A stretch of 38,661 bases of DNA from Natronospirillum operosum (GCF_004768465.1 NZ_SRMF01000016.1:1-38661), one strand, 5' to 3'. Numbered from the stretch's first letter, positions 22,683 through 32,583 are shown. The notes: generated from the letters alone by a model not told the origin. Made by a program: numbers and translations.

Positions 22683-22975
22683 GTACTCAAGAACGCCTGT
22701 ACAAGGTTCTGCTGGGGCCGCATATCTCCGAGAAAGCCACCATCGTCGCCGATGGCAATGGCCAGTATGTCTTCAAGGTTGCCACTGATGCGACCAAGCC
22801 GGAGATCAAGCAAGCGGTTGAATCCCTGTTTGACGTCAAGGTGCTGAGTGTTCGCACCCTGAATCACAAGGGTAAGGTAAAACGTACTGTCCGGGGTTTT
22901 GGCAAGCGCAGCGATACGAAGAAAGCGTATGTGCGGCTCGCCGAAGGCCAGGAAATTGACTTCCTGAACGTGTAA
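22679..22975 (+). CDS. rplW: 50S ribosomal protein L23
   Basis: Located at the tunnel exit, where it docks trigger factor and SRP. The 98-residue protein begins [20 protein letters not shown] and has the [23 protein letters not shown] hairpin typical of the family, with a C-terminal strand EIDFLNV. It starts inside the rplD stop (ATGA), so it is translationally coupled. Length is near that of E. coli (100). Confidence 0.97.
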   Translation: MSTQERLYKVLLGPHISEKATIVADGNGQYVFKVATDATKPEIKQAVESLFDVKVLSVRTLNHKGKVKRTVRGFGKRSDTKKAYVRLAEGQEIDFLNV

Positions 22976-22990
22976 GAGGGGTAGGCAAAC

Positions 22991-23815
22991 ATGGCTATCA
23001 AGAAAGCGAAACCTTCGTCAGCCGGTCGCCGCCACGTTGTACAGATCACCAACAGTGATCTGTACAAGGGCGCCCCTTTTGCGGCGTTGGTAGAAAAGAA
23101 GAGCAAGCACGGTGGGCGGAACAATCAGGGCCGCATCACCACGCGTCACAAGGGTGGTGGTCACAAGCAACATTACCGCCGGATTGACTTCAAGCGGAAC
23201 AAGGATGGTGTGGTCGGCGTTGTAGAACGTCTGGAATACGATCCGAACCGCAGTGCTCACATCGCACTGGTGCTGTACAAGGATGGCGAGCGTCGCTACA
23301 TCCTGGCGCCGCGCAACGTGGAAGTGGGCACCGAAGTGATTTCCGGTGAACATGCTCCCATCAAGCCCGGTAATGCCATGCCTTTGCGCAGCATTCCCGT
23401 GGGCAGTGTCGTGCACAATGTTGAGATGAAGCCAGGCAAGGGTGGCCAGATTGCCCGTTCCGCCGGTACTTCAGCGCAACTGGTTGCACGTGAAGCAGGG
23501 TACGCTCTGATCCGTCTGAAGTCTGGTGAAATGCGCCGGATTCTGGTGGATTGCCGTGCCACCCTGGGTGAGGTCGGTAATTCCGAACACAGCCTGCGGC
23601 AACTGGGTAAGGCCGGTGCATCGCGTTGGAGAGGCATTCGCCCGACCGTACGTGGTGTGGTCATGAACCCGGTTGACCACCCCCACGGTGGTGGTGAAGG
23701 CAAGACTTCCGGTGGTCGTCACCCCGTGACGCCCTGGGGTGTGCCGACCAAGGGTTACAAGACCCGGAAAAACAAGCGGACGGACAAATACATTGTTCGT
23801 CGTCGTAACAAGTAA
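22991..23815 (+). CDS. rplB: 50S ribosomal protein L2
   Basis: One of the most conserved ribosomal proteins, needed for subunit joining and close to the peptidyl transferase centre. The 274-residue protein (E. coli 273) has the OB-like and SH3-like domains. The signature [20 protein letters not shown] contains His230, equal to the functionally important His229 of the mature E. coli protein. SD gaggggtaggc precedes ATG 22991. It is 15 bases after rplW. Confidence 0.99.
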   Translation: MAIKKAKPSSAGRRHVVQITNSDLYKGAPFAALVEKKSKHGGRNNQGRITTRHKGGGHKQHYRRIDFKRNKDGVVGVVERLEYDPNRSAHIALVLYKDGERRYILAPRNVEVGTEVISGEHAPIKPGNAMPLRSIPVGSVVHNVEMKPGKGGQIARSAGTSAQLVAREAGYALIRLKSGEMRRILVDCRATLGEVGNSEHSLRQLGKAGASRWRGIRPTVRGVVMNPVDHPHGGGEGKTSGGRHPVTPWGVPTKGYKTRKNKRTDKYIVRRRNK

Positions 23816-23832
23816 CTTGAGAGGATTAGGCC

Positions 23833-24108
23833 GTGCCACGTTCACTAAAGAAGGGTCCATTTGTAGACCTTCATTTAATGAAGAAGGTAGAGGCTGCTAT
23901 TGAGAAAGGCGATAAGCGACCACTGAAAACCTGGTCCCGCCGTAGCACCATCTTCCCTGAGTTCATTGGGTTGACAATAGCAGTCCATAATGGCCGTCAG
24001 CATGTTCCTGTGTACATTACAGAAGACATGGTCGGTCACAAACTGGGTGAGTTTGCCCTGACGCGTACCTACAAGGGTCACGCGGCAGACAAAAAGGCCA
24101 AACGGTAA
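23833..24108 (+). CDS. rpsS: 30S ribosomal protein S19
   Basis: 30S head protein that forms a complex with S13 and contacts the A-site tRNA and the 50S bridge. The 91-residue protein (E. coli 92) starts [20 protein letters not shown] and includes [20 protein letters not shown] and the C-terminal [20 protein letters not shown]. The start is GTG 23833 after SD gagaggatt. It lies 17 bases after rplB. Confidence 0.98.
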   Translation: MPRSLKKGPFVDLHLMKKVEAAIEKGDKRPLKTWSRRSTIFPEFIGLTIAVHNGRQHVPVYITEDMVGHKLGEFALTRTYKGHAADKKAKR

Positions 24109-24121
24109 GAGGTAATGACAA

Positions 24122-24451
24122 ATGGAAACTAAAGCTGTATTGCGTGGTGCCCGTCTGTCTGCCCAGAAAGGCCGTTTGGTGGCAGACCAGATCCGCGGGA
24201 AATCGGTAGAGGACGCTCTGGATATCCTGACGTTCAGCCCTAAGAAGGGTGCCGCGATCGTTAAAAAATTGCTGGAAAGTGCAGTGGCCAACGCCGAGCA
24301 CAACGACGGCGCTGACATCGATGAGCTGAAAGTATCAACGGTTTTTGTTGATGAAGCGATGACGATGAAGCGTATCCGTCCGCGTGCGAAAGGTCGGGCC
24401 GACCGCATTTTCAAGCGGACGTGCCACATTACCGTCAAGGTCGCGGACTAA
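24122..24451 (+). CDS. rplV: 50S ribosomal protein L22
   Basis: Binds 23S rRNA domains and projects a beta-hairpin into the exit tunnel opposite L4. The 109-residue protein (E. coli 110) has the N-terminal [20 protein letters not shown] and the hairpin [20 protein letters not shown] (about 80-99), unaltered by the known macrolide-resistance deletion. SD agaggtaatg lies before ATG 24122. Followed 14 bases later by rpsC. Confidence 0.98.
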   Translation: METKAVLRGARLSAQKGRLVADQIRGKSVEDALDILTFSPKKGAAIVKKLLESAVANAEHNDGADIDELKVSTVFVDEAMTMKRIRPRAKGRADRIFKRTCHITVKVAD

Positions 24452-24465
24452 CAGGAGAAGGTCAG

Positions 24466-25152
24466 ATGGGTCAGAAAGTACACCCGACCGGGATTCGCCT
24501 GGGCATCGTGAAAGACCACAACTCTGTGTGGTACGCGGAGTCCAAGGACTATTCCGACAAACTGGTAAATGACATCAAGGTTCGTGAGTACCTGGAGAAG
24601 AAGCTGGCCAAGGCTTCTGTCAGCAACATTACCATCGAGCGCCCGGCACAGAATGCCCGCATTACCATTCACACCGCCCGTCCGGGCATCGTGATTGGCA
24701 AGAAAGGCGAAGACGTTGAAGCGCTGCGGAACGAAGTATCGAAGATGATGGGTATTCCGGTACACATCAATATCGAAGAAATCCGCAAGCCGGATCTGGA
24801 TGCTGTGCTGGTAGCACAGAACGTCGCTGGTCAGCTGGAGCGCCGGGTAATGTTCCGTCGCGCCATGAAGCGGGCAGTACAGAACGCCATGCGTGCTGGT
24901 GCCAAGGGCGTGAAAATTCAGGTCGGCGGTCGTCTGGGCGGTGCTGAAATCGCCCGGACTGAATGGTATCGCGAAGGCCGTGTGCCTCTGCACACCCTGC
25001 GGGCTGATATCGACTACGCCAATATCGAGGCGCAGACGACGTACGGCATCCTGGGTATCAAAGTGTGGATCTTCAAGGGCGAGATCCTGGGCGGCATCGA
25101 AGAGGTGCGTGCACAGGCTAACGCGGCGCCCAAGAAGAAAGGCGCGCGGTAA
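24466..25152 (+). CDS. rpsC: 30S ribosomal protein S3
   Basis: Forms the mRNA entry channel with S4 and S5 and contributes to mRNA helicase activity. The 228-residue protein (E. coli 233) has an N-terminal KH domain with the loop [16 protein letters not shown] and a C-terminal domain ending [13 protein letters not shown] 24466 ([13 protein letters not shown]) is the family start and has SD acaggagaag. The frame is open further upstream, but only through the end of rplV. Confidence 0.98.
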   Translation: MGQKVHPTGIRLGIVKDHNSVWYAESKDYSDKLVNDIKVREYLEKKLAKASVSNITIERPAQNARITIHTARPGIVIGKKGEDVEALRNEVSKMMGIPVHINIEEIRKPDLDAVLVAQNVAGQLERRVMFRRAMKRAVQNAMRAGAKGVKIQVGGRLGGAEIARTEWYREGRVPLHTLRADIDYANIEAQTTYGILGIKVWIFKGEILGGIEEVRAQANAAPKKKGAR

Positions 25153-25163
25153 GGAGCAGACAG

Positions 25164-25577
25164 ATGTTACAGCCAAAACGTACAAAATTTCGCAAGGTAC
25201 AGAAAGGCCGCAACCGGGGTCTGGCTGAGCGTGGCAGCAAGGTCAGCTTCGGTGAATATGGCCTGAAAGCCACCGGCCGTGGTCGCATTACCGCCCGCCA
25301 GATCGAAGCGGCGCGTCGTGCGATGACTCGTAAGGTCAAGCGGGGCGGCAAGATCTGGATCCGGGTGTTCCCGGACAAACCGATCTCCAAGAAGCCGCTC
25401 GAGGTCCGGATGGGTAAAGGCAAGGGTAACGTGGAGTACTGGGTAGCCCAGATACAACCAGGCAAGGTGCTCTACGAGATGGAAGGTGTGTCGGAAGAAC
25501 TGGCACGTGAAGCCTTCACTCTTGCTGCATCCAAACTGCCGGTATCCACAACCTTTGTGAAGCGGACGGTGATGTGA
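25164..25577 (+). CDS. rplP: 50S ribosomal protein L16
   Basis: Binds near the A site and helps position aminoacyl-tRNA. The 137-residue protein begins [20 protein letters not shown]. The conserved loop [17 protein letters not shown] includes Arg82, equal to the arginine hydroxylated by the oxygenase YcfD in E. coli (Arg81). SD aaggagcag precedes ATG 25164. The stop overlaps the rpmC start by one base. Confidence 0.98.
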   Translation: MLQPKRTKFRKVQKGRNRGLAERGSKVSFGEYGLKATGRGRITARQIEAARRAMTRKVKRGGKIWIRVFPDKPISKKPLEVRMGKGKGNVEYWVAQIQPGKVLYEMEGVSEELAREAFTLAASKLPVSTTFVKRTVM

Positions 25578-25768
25578 TGAAAGCGAACGATATCCGTGAA
25601 AAGTCAGTTGAAGAACTGAACAAGCAACTGTTGGAACTGCTGCACGATCAGTTCAAGTACCGCATGCAGAAAGCTACCGGCCAGCTGGCCCAGACGCATC
25701 TGTTGGGTCAGGTACGGAAGGACATTGCTCGTGTGAAGACCGTGTTGCATGAGAAAGCAGGAGCCTGA
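25577..25768 (+). CDS. rpmC: 50S ribosomal protein L29
   Basis: Small two-helix protein at the tunnel exit beside L23, contacting trigger factor. The 63-residue product ([20 protein letters not shown]) matches the E. coli length exactly when started at ATG 25577. The GTG codon just before it is within the rplP end and would add one residue. The TGATG overlap with rplP implies coupled translation, and only one base separates it from rpsQ. Confidence 0.96.
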   Translation: MKANDIREKSVEELNKQLLELLHDQFKYRMQKATGQLAQTHLLGQVRKDIARVKTVLHEKAGA

Positions 25769-25769
25769 A

Positions 25770-26030
25770 ATGTCTGAATCCAATGCACGTACAGTGACCG
25801 GTCAGGTCGTCAGCAACAAGGCTGACAAGACCATTACGGTTCTGGTTGAGCGCCGCGTACAGCACCCGATCTACGGGAAGTTCGTGAAGCGTTCCACAAA
25901 GTTACATGCGCACGATGAGAACAACGAATGCCAGCAGGGTGACGTTGTCACGATTCGGGAGTCGCGTCCGTATTCCAAGCAGAAGACTTGGACTTTGGTC
26001 AATATCGTTGAGCGTGCCGCCAGTATCTGA
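25770..26030 (+). CDS. rpsQ: 30S ribosomal protein S17
   Basis: Early-assembly OB-fold protein at the base of the 30S body. The 86-residue form from ATG 25770 ([20 protein letters not shown]) matches the family. A longer frame begins inside rpmC and is rejected. The SD agcaggagc is inside the rpmC end. It contains [25 protein letters not shown] and [18 protein letters not shown]. Last gene of the S10 operon in E. coli terms; here no terminator or promoter separates it from rplN. Confidence 0.97.
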   Translation: MSESNARTVTGQVVSNKADKTITVLVERRVQHPIYGKFVKRSTKLHAHDENNECQQGDVVTIRESRPYSKQKTWTLVNIVERAASI

Positions 26031-26062
26031 GCGGGCCGCCCAACGGCTGGGGAGTTTGTAAG

Positions 26063-26431
26063 ATGATTCAAACACAAACAGTACTCGACGTAGCGGACAA
26101 CAGCGGCGCCAAACGTGTTCAATGCATCAAGGTGCTGGGTGGTTCTCACCGTCGCTACGCCAATATTGGTGATCTGATCAAGGTCTCCGTGAAGGAAGCA
26201 ATTCCGCGCGGCAAGGTCAAGAAAGGTCAGGTCATGAATGCAGTGGTCGTCCGTACACGCAAGGGCGTTCGTCGTCCCGACGGGTCGGTGATTCGTTTCG
26301 ACACCAACTCTGCGGTGCTGCTGAATGCTTCCAACGCGCCTGTCGGTACCCGTATTTTCGGGCCGGTGACGCGTGAGCTGCGGACTGAAAAATACATGAA
26401 GATCATTTCCCTGGCGCCGGAAGTGCTTTGA
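26063..26431 (+). CDS. rplN: 50S ribosomal protein L14
   Basis: Beta-barrel protein at the subunit interface (bridge B8) and docking site of the silencing factor RsfS. The 122-residue protein begins [20 protein letters not shown] and includes [20 protein letters not shown] and the C-terminal [18 protein letters not shown]. First gene of the spc group. The 32-base gap before it carries the SD ggggag and no recognisable promoter, so spc seems to be read from the S10 promoter. Confidence 0.98.
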   Translation: MIQTQTVLDVADNSGAKRVQCIKVLGGSHRRYANIGDLIKVSVKEAIPRGKVKKGQVMNAVVVRTRKGVRRPDGSVIRFDTNSAVLLNASNAPVGTRIFGPVTRELRTEKYMKIISLAPEVL

Positions 26432-26464
26432 GCACTAGACGGTAGCAGGAAGTGAGGAGCTGAA

Positions 26465-26797
26465 ATGAGAAAGCTGAAAACAGGTGACGAAGTTATCGTC
26501 ATCGCCGGTAAGGACAAGGGCAAGCGTGGCAAGATCACCAAGGTGATCGCCGCTGATACCCGGAAAGGGGATCGTTTTCTGGTGTCGGGTGTCAACCGTA
26601 TCAAGAAGCACGTGAAGCCGAACCCGCAGGCCCAGGTCCAGGGTGGCATCGTGGAGAAAGAAGCACCGATCGCAGCGTCCAACGTGGCGATTTTCAATTC
26701 GGAAACCAGCAAGGGTGACCGAGTCGGCTTCCGCATTCTGGAAGACGGGCGCAAGGTGCGGTTCTTCAAGTCCAACGGCCAGCAGATTGACGACTAA
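26465..26797 (+). CDS. rplX: 50S ribosomal protein L24
   Basis: Assembly initiator of the 50S subunit, near the tunnel exit. The 110-residue protein carries an N-terminal KOW motif ([20 protein letters not shown], about 9-28) and INRIKKH-type basic patch [20 protein letters not shown]. Six to seven residues longer than E. coli L24 (104). SD gtgaggagctga precedes ATG 26465; rplE follows after 14 bases. Confidence 0.97.
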   Translation: MRKLKTGDEVIVIAGKDKGKRGKITKVIAADTRKGDRFLVSGVNRIKKHVKPNPQAQVQGGIVEKEAPIAASNVAIFNSETSKGDRVGFRILEDGRKVRFFKSNGQQIDD

Positions 26798-26811
26798 GGG
26801 CAGGAAGAATC

Positions 26812-27351
26812 ATGGCAAGACTGAAAGAGCTTTATAAATCTGAAGTGATGCCTGCTCTTATGAAAGAGTTTGGCTACAAGAACGTGATGGAAGTGCCGAA
26901 AGTCACCAAGATCACCCTGAACATGGGTGTGGGTGAAGGCATCGGTGACAAGAAGCAGATCGAAAACGCGGTTGCTGACCTGGAGGCCATTACCGGCCAG
27001 AAAGCGGTTGTCACCAAGGCGCGCAAGTCGGTAGCGGGTTTCAAGATCCGTGAAGGCTGGCCCATCGGCACCAAGGTGACACTGCGTCACGATCGCATGT
27101 GGGAATTCATGGATCGCCTGGTAGACATCGCTCTGCCGCGTGTACGTGACTTCCGGGGTATCAACGGCAAGTCTTTCGACGGCCGCGGTAACTACAGCAT
27201 GGGTGTGCGTGAGCAGATCATCTTCCCGGAAATCGAGTACGACAAGGTGGACAAGCTGCGTGGTCTGGATATCACCATCACCACTACCGCCCGTACCAAT
27301 GACGAAGGCCGTGCTTTGCTGAAAGCCCTGTCCTTCCCATTCCGCAACTGA
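26812..27351 (+). CDS. rplE: 50S ribosomal protein L5
   Basis: Binds 5S rRNA with L18 and L25 and makes the B1b bridge to S13. The 179-residue protein is the exact E. coli length. It starts [20 protein letters not shown] and contains [31 protein letters not shown] and the C-terminal [22 protein letters not shown] ggcaggaag. It lies 15 bases before rpsN. Confidence 0.98.
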   Translation: MARLKELYKSEVMPALMKEFGYKNVMEVPKVTKITLNMGVGEGIGDKKQIENAVADLEAITGQKAVVTKARKSVAGFKIREGWPIGTKVTLRHDRMWEFMDRLVDIALPRVRDFRGINGKSFDGRGNYSMGVREQIIFPEIEYDKVDKLRGLDITITTTARTNDEGRALLKALSFPFRN

Positions 27352-27366
27352 TCGGGAGTACTGGAA

Positions 27367-27672
27367 ATGGCTAAAGAGAGCATGAAAGCACGCGAGGCGA
27401 AACGCACCAAACTGGTCGCCAAGTACGCCGAAAAGCGTGCCCGCCTGAAGGCAATCATCAGTAACCCGGAGAGCTCTGACGAAGAGCGCTGGGAAGCGCA
27501 GATTGCGCTGCAGAAGCTGCCCCGTGACGCGAGTCCGGTGCGCCAGCAGCGTCGCTGTCAAATCACTGGTCGACCGCACGCGGTCTACCGGAAGTTCGGC
27601 CTCGCACGCAATACACTGCGTAAAGAGGTTATGCGTGGTAACGTACCCGGCGTCCGCAAGGGCAGCTGGTAA
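27367..27672 (+). CDS. rpsN: 30S ribosomal protein S14 (zinc-free type)
   Basis: 30S head protein adjacent to S3 and S10. The 101-residue long form ([20 protein letters not shown]) lacks the CxxC-x12-CxxC zinc ribbon of the short paralogue, so it is the C-minus type usual in gammaproteobacteria. The conserved core is [20 protein letters not shown]. It is followed by an 85-base gap with a strong hairpin before rpsH, the longest non-coding gap within the spc group. Confidence 0.97.
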   Translation: MAKESMKAREAKRTKLVAKYAEKRARLKAIISNPESSDEERWEAQIALQKLPRDASPVRQQRRCQITGRPHAVYRKFGLARNTLRKEVMRGNVPGVRKGSW

Positions 27673-27690
27673 TTTTACTGCACGTTGATA

Positions 27691-27737
27691 AGCCGGGCTG
27701 AATGTCTGCCACCCGATGGCAGGCCTTAAGCCCGGCT
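27691..27737 (+). promoter_or_regulatory. Two-tier stem-loop in the rpsH leader, candidate S8 site
   Basis: An outer 9-bp perfect stem AGCCGGGCT (27691-27699) / AGCCCGGCT (27729-27737) encloses an inner 6-bp stem CTGCCA/TGGCAG (27706-27711 with 27717-27722). The two are separated by an internal loop of six bases on each side. A helix-internal loop-helix is the general form of S8 targets, and S8 represses spc in E. coli, though there the site lies near rplE. No T run follows. Confidence 0.55.
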
Positions 27738-27757
27738 GTACATGTGAGGAAACTGCA

Positions 27758-28150
27758 ATGAGTATGCAAGATACGCTGGCCGACATGTTCACCCGTGTCC
27801 GCAATGGTCAGCAGGCTGGGAAAGAGACGGTCACCATGCCGGCTTCCAAGCTGAAGAAGGCAGTGGCTGATGTGCTGATCGAAGAAGGCTACATCGCGGC
27901 TGCCGAAGTGTCCGCCAGCGCCAAACCGGAGCTGACGCTGACACTCAAGTATTACCAGGGCAAGCCTGTCATAGAGAGCATCCAGCGCGTGAGCCGTCCC
28001 GGCCTGCGTCGCTACCGGGGCTCCGACGCGCTGCCCAAGGTATCTGGTGGTCTGGGTGTGGCCATCGTGTCCACTTCCAAAGGTGTGATGACCGATCGGG
28101 CCGCCCGCAAGGCAGGCATCGGCGGTGAGATCATCTGCGAAGTATTCTAA
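27758..28150 (+). CDS. rpsH: 30S ribosomal protein S8
   Basis: Central-domain 16S rRNA binder and translational repressor of the spc operon. The 130-residue product from ATG 27758 ([20 protein letters not shown]) equals E. coli S8 in length; the frame's upstream extension runs through the leader hairpin and is rejected. The C-terminal core [20 protein letters not shown] is intact. SD gtgagga. Its stop lies directly in front of a perfect SD for rplF. Confidence 0.98.
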   Translation: MSMQDTLADMFTRVRNGQQAGKETVTMPASKLKKAVADVLIEEGYIAAAEVSASAKPELTLTLKYYQGKPVIESIQRVSRPGLRRYRGSDALPKVSGGLGVAIVSTSKGVMTDRAARKAGIGGEIICEVF

Positions 28151-28162
28151 AGGAGGTGGCAC

Positions 28163-28696
28163 ATGTCTCGTATAGGCAATAAGCCGGTGACGGTCCCCAA
28201 TGGGGTGGATCTGAAGATCAACGGCAGCAATGTTACTGTCAAGGGCGGCAAGGGCGAACTGACAATGAACGTCCATTCCGCAGTCAGCCTCAAGCAGGCC
28301 GACAACGTGGTCACTGTTGTGCCCAATGACGGTTCAAAGCAGGCCCGCGCCATGTCAGGCACCATGCGTGCGCTGATCAACAACATGGTTGTGGGTGTGA
28401 GCGAAGGTTTCTCCAAGCGGCTGCAACTGAATGGTGTGGGTTATCGCGCCAAGGCCAGCGGCAAGACCCTGAACCTCACCCTGGGCTTTTCACACCCGAT
28501 TGATTACACCCTGCCCGACGGCATTACGGTGGAAACACCCAGTAATACCGAGATCGTGGTCAGCGGTGCTGATAAACAACGGGTTGGTCAGGTTGCGGCA
28601 GAAATTCGCGCGTTCCGTGCTCCAGAGCCTTACAAGGGCAAGGGTGTACGTTATGCCGACGAATATATCCGTCGCAAGGAAACCAAGAAGAAGTAA
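28163..28696 (+). CDS. rplF: 50S ribosomal protein L6
   Basis: Two-domain protein close to the sarcin-ricin loop and the GTPase centre. The 177-residue protein matches E. coli in length. It begins [20 protein letters not shown] and shows the C-terminal signature [20 protein letters not shown]. The start is preceded by aaaggaggtg, an essentially perfect anti-16S complement and the strongest ribosome-binding site I see in the cluster. It is 12 bases after rpsH. Confidence 0.98.
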   Translation: MSRIGNKPVTVPNGVDLKINGSNVTVKGGKGELTMNVHSAVSLKQADNVVTVVPNDGSKQARAMSGTMRALINNMVVGVSEGFSKRLQLNGVGYRAKASGKTLNLTLGFSHPIDYTLPDGITVETPSNTEIVVSGADKQRVGQVAAEIRAFRAPEPYKGKGVRYADEYIRRKETKKK

Positions 28697-28713
28697 AGGG
28701 TAGGGCATAGGTT

Positions 28714-29064
28714 ATGAACGCGAAGAAAGCATCTCGTATCCGCCGGGCTCGTAAGAATCGCGCCAAGATTCGCGAGTCAGGCACACATCGGCTGTGCGTA
28801 CACCGCACGCCGCGCCATATTTACGCTCAGGTGATTTCACCGGATGGCAGCCAGATTCTGGCCAGCGCCTCCACGGTGGACAAGGAGCTGCGGCAGGGTC
28901 CGACCGGCAATGTAGCGGCCGCCAGCAAGGTGGGCGAGCTGATTGCCGAGCGGGCAAAGAAAGCCGGTATCGAAAGCGTGGCTTTCGATCGGTCCGGGTT
29001 CAGATATCACGGTCGGGTCAAGGCACTTGCTGATGCCGCCCGTTCCGGTGGATTACAGTTCTAG
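28714..29064 (+). CDS. rplR: 50S ribosomal protein L18
   Basis: Attaches 5S rRNA to the central protuberance together with L5. The 116-residue protein starts [20 protein letters not shown] and includes [20 protein letters not shown] and the C-terminal [20 protein letters not shown]. It is one residue shorter than E. coli L18 (117). SD aagggtagggc. It lies eight bases upstream of the rpsE start chosen here. Confidence 0.97.
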   Translation: MNAKKASRIRRARKNRAKIRESGTHRLCVHRTPRHIYAQVISPDGSQILASASTVDKELRQGPTGNVAAASKVGELIAERAKKAGIESVAFDRSGFRYHGRVKALADAARSGGLQF

Positions 29065-29072
29065 AGGTGAAT

Positions 29073-29573
29073 ATGGCTAACGTTGAACAACAGCAGGGCG
29101 AACTGCAGGAAAAACTGGTTCAGGTCAACCGCGTGGCCAAGGTGGTCAAGGGTGGTCGGATCTTCGGTTTCACTGCCCTGACCGTCGTCGGTGACGGCAA
29201 TGGCAAGGTCGGCTTCGGTCGTGGCAAGGCGCGTGAAGTGCCCGCCGCGATTCAGAAGGCGATGGACCAGGCCCGTCGCAACATGGTCAATGTCGATCTG
29301 AACGGACACACGCTGCAGTACCCGGTCAAGGCTCGCCACGGCGCGTCCAAGGTGTACATGCAGCCGGCCTCTGAAGGTACGGGTATCATCGCCGGTGGTG
29401 CGATGCGCTCGGTGCTGGAGATTGCCGGCGTACACAACGTACTGGCGAAGTGCTATGGCTCTACCAATCCGGTCAATGTGGTGCGTGCCACCATCAAGGG
29501 CCTGAGCAACATGTGCTCTCCGGATGACGTAGCCGCCAAGCGTGGCAAGTCCGTTGAAGATATTCTGGAGTAA
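29073..29573 (+). CDS. rpsE: 30S ribosomal protein S5
   Basis: Helps maintain decoding fidelity and, with S3 and S4, the mRNA entry channel. The start at ATG 29073 ([20 protein letters not shown], 166 residues) aligns with E. coli MAHIEKQAGEL. A GTG two codons earlier overlaps the SD itself (agaggtg) and is rejected. The double-stranded RNA-binding fold ([14 protein letters not shown] block, here [20 protein letters not shown]) and the loop where spectinomycin resistance arises (about 20-30) look wild-type. Confidence 0.97.
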   Translation: MANVEQQQGELQEKLVQVNRVAKVVKGGRIFGFTALTVVGDGNGKVGFGRGKAREVPAAIQKAMDQARRNMVNVDLNGHTLQYPVKARHGASKVYMQPASEGTGIIAGGAMRSVLEIAGVHNVLAKCYGSTNPVNVVRATIKGLSNMCSPDDVAAKRGKSVEDILE

Positions 29574-29576
29574 GTC

Positions 29577-29762
29577 ATGGCGAAGAAAAAGATTCAGGTA
29601 GAGCTGTTCCGCAGCCCGATCGCCACCCAGCCCCGGCACAAGCTGTGCGTCAAGGGCCTGGGACTGAGCAAGATCGGCCAGGTCCGTGAGCTGGAAGATA
29701 CACCAGCAGTGCGCGGTATGATCAATAAAGTCAGCTACATGGTACGTGTAGTAGGGGAATAA
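29577..29762 (+). CDS. rpmD: 50S ribosomal protein L30
   Basis: Small 50S protein (61 residues; E. coli 59) that begins [20 protein letters not shown] and includes [20 protein letters not shown] and the C-terminal [14 protein letters not shown]. It is non-essential in some bacteria. Three bases after rpsE and two before rplO, so all three are likely translated by continuing ribosomes. Confidence 0.97.
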   Translation: MAKKKIQVELFRSPIATQPRHKLCVKGLGLSKIGQVRELEDTPAVRGMINKVSYMVRVVGE

Positions 29763-29764
29763 TC

Positions 29765-30199
29765 ATGCATCTGAATGATCTGAGTCCCGCTGACGGTGCC
29801 AAGCCGGTCGGCAAGCGTGTCGGACGCGGTATCGGCAGTGGTCTGGGCAAGACCGGTGGCCGCGGCCACAAGGGTCAGAAGTCCCGCTCCGGCGGTACGG
29901 TGAAACCCGGTTTCGAGGGTGGACAGATGCCGCTGCAGCGGCGCCTGCCCAAGTTCGGTTTCAGCTCGCGCAAGGCAAGAGTCACCGCTGAGGTGCGCCT
30001 GCACGAATTGGCACGGGTAGAAGGCGACACGGTAGATCTGGCTTCGCTGCGCGCAGCGGACCTGATCAATGGCCGTATCAAGTATGTGAAGGTCATCAAT
30101 TCAGGTGAGCTGAGCAAGGCCGTTACCGTTAAGGGCCTGGCTGTGACTGCAGGAGCCAGGAAAGCCATAGAGGCAGCTGGTGGAAAAGTAGAGGCTTGA
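29765..30199 (+). CDS. rplO: 50S ribosomal protein L15
   Basis: Late-assembly 50S protein with a long glycine- and arginine-rich N-terminal extension that threads rRNA ([20 protein letters not shown] and following to about residue 50) and a globular C-terminal domain ending [14 protein letters not shown]. Length 144 is identical to E. coli. SD taggggaataatc. A single base separates its stop from the secY start. Confidence 0.98.
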   Translation: MHLNDLSPADGAKPVGKRVGRGIGSGLGKTGGRGHKGQKSRSGGTVKPGFEGGQMPLQRRLPKFGFSSRKARVTAEVRLHELARVEGDTVDLASLRAADLINGRIKYVKVINSGELSKAVTVKGLAVTAGARKAIEAAGGKVEA

Positions 30200-30200
30200 A

Positions 30201-31532
30201 GTGACTAGACAAGGTGCATTGCCATCCGGGGGGCAGAAAATGGGCGGCGAGCTCGGCGCCCGTCTCCTGTTCGTATTGCTGGCCATACTGGTATATCGCA
30301 TCGGTGCGCATATCCCGGTACCGGGCATCAATCCGGACAGCCTGGCCTCCATGTTTGACGGACAGCGCGATACCATCCTGGGCATGTTCAACATGTTCTC
30401 CGGTGGGGCGCTGGAACGCATGAGTATTTTTGCACTGGGGATCATGCCGTACATTTCGGCAGCGATCATCATGCAACTGCTCACTGTCGTCAGTCCATAC
30501 ATCGAACAGCTGAAAAAGGAAGGTGAGGCCGGGCGTCGCAAGATGACGCAGCTGACCCGTTACGGCACTCTGGTGCTGGCTATCGTTCAGTCGATGGCCA
30601 TCTCCGTGGGGCTGGCCGGTCAAGGCATTGCCTTTACCGACGCTGCGGGCAATGTACCCTGGAACTTCTACTTTGTCGGCATGGTCACACTGACCGGCGG
30701 TACCATGTTCATGATGTGGCTGGGCGAGCAGATCACCGAGCGTGGTGTCGGCAACGGCATTTCGCTGCTGATCTTCGCCGGCATCGTGTCAGCGCTGCCG
30801 TCGGCCATTGGTCAGTCGTTTGAAGCGGCTCGGCAGGGTGACATGAATATCCTGCTGTTGCTGGGTATCACCATCTTTGCCATTGCCATTGTGACCGTGA
30901 TCGTGTTCCTGGAACGCGGGCAGCGCAAGATCACCATCAATTACGCCAAGCGTCAGCAGGGTCGTAAGGTGTTCGCGGCGCAGACCAGCCATCTGCCGCT
31001 GAAGATCAACATGGCGGGTGTTATCCCGGCGATCTTCGCGTCCAGTCTGCTGATCTTCCCGGCGTCTCTGGGTACCTGGTTCGGTGAAAGCGATAACCTG
31101 GGCTGGCTGCAGGACGCCACCGTCTATATCAGCCCCGGGCAACCGCTGTATTACCTGATGTTTGCAGCGGCGGTCATCTTCTTCTGCTACTTCTACACGG
31201 CCATTACCTTCAACCCGAAGGATGTGGCCGAGAATCTGAAGCGCAGTGGTGCCTTCGTTCCGGGTATCCGCCCGGGCGAGCAGACCGCCCGCTATGTGGA
31301 CGGCGTATCCTCTCGCCTGACGCTGTTTGGTGCCAGCTATATCGCAATTGTATCGCTGGTACCGCAGGGGATTGTTCAGGCTGCCGGTGCACCCTTCATA
31401 TTTGGTGGTACGTCGATACTGATCGTGGTCGTCGTGGTCATGGACTTCATGTCGCAGGTCCAGTCCCATCTGATGTCACAGCAGTACTCGTCGGTTATGA
31501 AGAAGGCTAACTTACAAGGCTACCGCCGCTGA
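30201..31532 (+). CDS. secY: Preprotein translocase subunit SecY
   Basis: Core of the SecYEG channel that moves unfolded proteins across or into the inner membrane. The 443-residue protein (also 443 in E. coli) shows about ten hydrophobic helices, including [20 protein letters not shown] with the plug/TM1 region and [20 protein letters not shown]. It also has the cytoplasmic loop with [20 protein letters not shown] and FIPGIRPG-like [15 protein letters not shown]. It starts at GTG 30201. Its partner secE is at 4388. As in other bacteria it closes the spc group with rpmJ. Confidence 0.98.
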   Translation: MTRQGALPSGGQKMGGELGARLLFVLLAILVYRIGAHIPVPGINPDSLASMFDGQRDTILGMFNMFSGGALERMSIFALGIMPYISAAIIMQLLTVVSPYIEQLKKEGEAGRRKMTQLTRYGTLVLAIVQSMAISVGLAGQGIAFTDAAGNVPWNFYFVGMVTLTGGTMFMMWLGEQITERGVGNGISLLIFAGIVSALPSAIGQSFEAARQGDMNILLLLGITIFAIAIVTVIVFLERGQRKITINYAKRQQGRKVFAAQTSHLPLKINMAGVIPAIFASSLLIFPASLGTWFGESDNLGWLQDATVYISPGQPLYYLMFAAAVIFFCYFYTAITFNPKDVAENLKRSGAFVPGIRPGEQTARYVDGVSSRLTLFGASYIAIVSLVPQGIVQAAGAPFIFGGTSILIVVVVVMDFMSQVQSHLMSQQYSSVMKKANLQGYRR

Positions 31533-31559
31533 CGGCGGCGTAGCGAACGGGAGAAAACC

Positions 31560-31673
31560 ATGAAAGTTCGCGCATCAGTCAAAAAGATCTGTCGCAACTG
31601 CAAGATCATCCGTCGCAACGGTTCCGTGCGGGTGATCTGTACCGATCCGAAGCACAAGCAGCGTCAGGGCTGA
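31560..31673 (+). CDS. rpmJ: 50S ribosomal protein L36 (zinc type)
   Basis: A 37-residue protein starting [20 protein letters not shown] and ending KHKQRQG. Cys11, Cys14, Cys27 and the histidine at 32 form the zinc ribbon, so this is the C-plus form that zinc-starved cells may replace with a zinc-free paralogue. It is one residue shorter than the E. coli protein. ATG 31560 follows SD acgggagaaaacc. It lies 27 bases after secY and ahead of the alpha operon promoter. Confidence 0.97.
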   Translation: MKVRASVKKICRNCKIIRRNGSVRVICTDPKHKQRQG

Positions 31674-31693
31674 CCTGCCGCCAGAGAGGGTGC

Positions 31694-31722
31694 TTGCTTT
31701 TTCAACAGGCAGGCGTTATTCT
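31694..31722 (+). promoter_or_regulatory. Alpha operon promoter
   Basis: TTGCTT (31694-31699, 4/6), 17-bp spacer, TATTCT (31717-31722, 4/6), then ctcgcgccc, a GC-rich start region like those of the str and S10 promoters. Transcription would start near 31729, about 64 bases before rpsM. Confidence 0.6.
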
Positions 31723-31749
31723 CTCGCGCCCTTCGTATCAGTGAAAACT

Positions 31750-31767
31750 TCAGCATTCCGGTGCTGA
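31750..31767 (+). promoter_or_regulatory. rpsM leader hairpin, candidate S4 feedback site
   Basis: TCAGCA/TGCTGA (31750-31755 with 31762-31767), 6-base loop, 25 bases before the rpsM start. In E. coli a pseudoknot spanning this region (alpha operon RBS element) binds S4 and stalls initiation. Only the upstream hairpin can be recognised here; I could not establish the pseudoknot. Confidence 0.4.
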
Positions 31768-31792
31768 GCAACCTAGTAAACGGAGTAAACAC

Positions 31793-32149
31793 ATGGCACG
31801 TATTGCCGGCGTTAATATTCCTGACGCCAAGCATGCTGCAATCTCGCTGACCTACATCTTCGGAGTTGGTCGGACGACAGCGCAAAGCATCTGCTCAGCG
31901 ACAGGTATTGATCCTGCGCGCAAGATCAGTGACCTCAGTGAAGAGGAACTGGACAAGATCCGCGCCGAGATCAGCAACTACAGCGTAGAGGGCGATCTGC
32001 GTCGGGGCACCCAGATGAACATCAAGCGATTGATGGACATGGGCTGTTTCCGCGGTATTCGTCATCGTCGCAGCCTGCCCGTTCGCGGTCAGCGCACCAA
32101 GACCAATGCCCGCACCCGGAAAGGGCCGCGTAAGCCGATTAAACGTTAA
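31793..32149 (+). CDS. rpsM: 30S ribosomal protein S13
   Basis: 30S head protein that forms intersubunit bridges with L5 and touches the P-site tRNA through its basic tail. The 118-residue protein starts [20 protein letters not shown]. It has the helix-two-turn-helix motif [17 protein letters not shown] and the tail [22 protein letters not shown] cggag. First gene of the alpha group, whose translation is probably repressed by S4. Confidence 0.98.
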   Translation: MARIAGVNIPDAKHAAISLTYIFGVGRTTAQSICSATGIDPARKISDLSEEELDKIRAEISNYSVEGDLRRGTQMNIKRLMDMGCFRGIRHRRSLPVRGQRTKTNARTRKGPRKPIKR

Positions 32150-32175
32150 ACCGAATTATTGACAGGAAATCGAAG

Positions 32176-32568
32176 ATGGCAAAGCCAGGTACGACTAAGT
32201 CACGGAAAAAGGTGAAGAAGCAGATTGGTGATGGCGTAGCCCACATCAATGCTTCGTTCAACAACACCATCGTGACCATTACGGACCGCCAGGGAAACGC
32301 CCTGAGTTGGGCGACTTCCGGTGGCTCCGGTTTCCGCGGATCTCGTAAAAGCACCCCCTTCGCCGCCCAGATCGCTGCAGAGCGCGCTGGCGTAGCCGCA
32401 CAGGAATATGGTGTCAAGAACCTCGATGTCGAGGTTAAAGGTCCCGGACCCGGTCGCGAATCTGCCGTACGCGCTCTGAATGCGTGTGGTTTCAAGATCC
32501 ACAATATTACTGACGTCACGCCGATTCCACATAACGGCTGCCGTCCGCCTAAAAAGCGCCGCGTGTAA
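32176..32568 (+). CDS. rpsK: 30S ribosomal protein S11
   Basis: Platform protein next to S7 and S18 at the mRNA exit. The 130-residue protein (E. coli 129) includes [20 protein letters not shown], the [20 protein letters not shown] segment and the C-terminal [20 protein letters not shown]. The HNGCRPPK stretch contains the asparagine that forms isoaspartate in E. coli S11. It lies 26 bases after rpsM with SD gacagga. Confidence 0.98.
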   Translation: MAKPGTTKSRKKVKKQIGDGVAHINASFNNTIVTITDRQGNALSWATSGGSGFRGSRKSTPFAAQIAAERAGVAAQEYGVKNLDVEVKGPGPGRESAVRALNACGFKIHNITDVTPIPHNGCRPPKKRRV

Positions 32569-32583
32569 GGGGGAGACAGCAAC

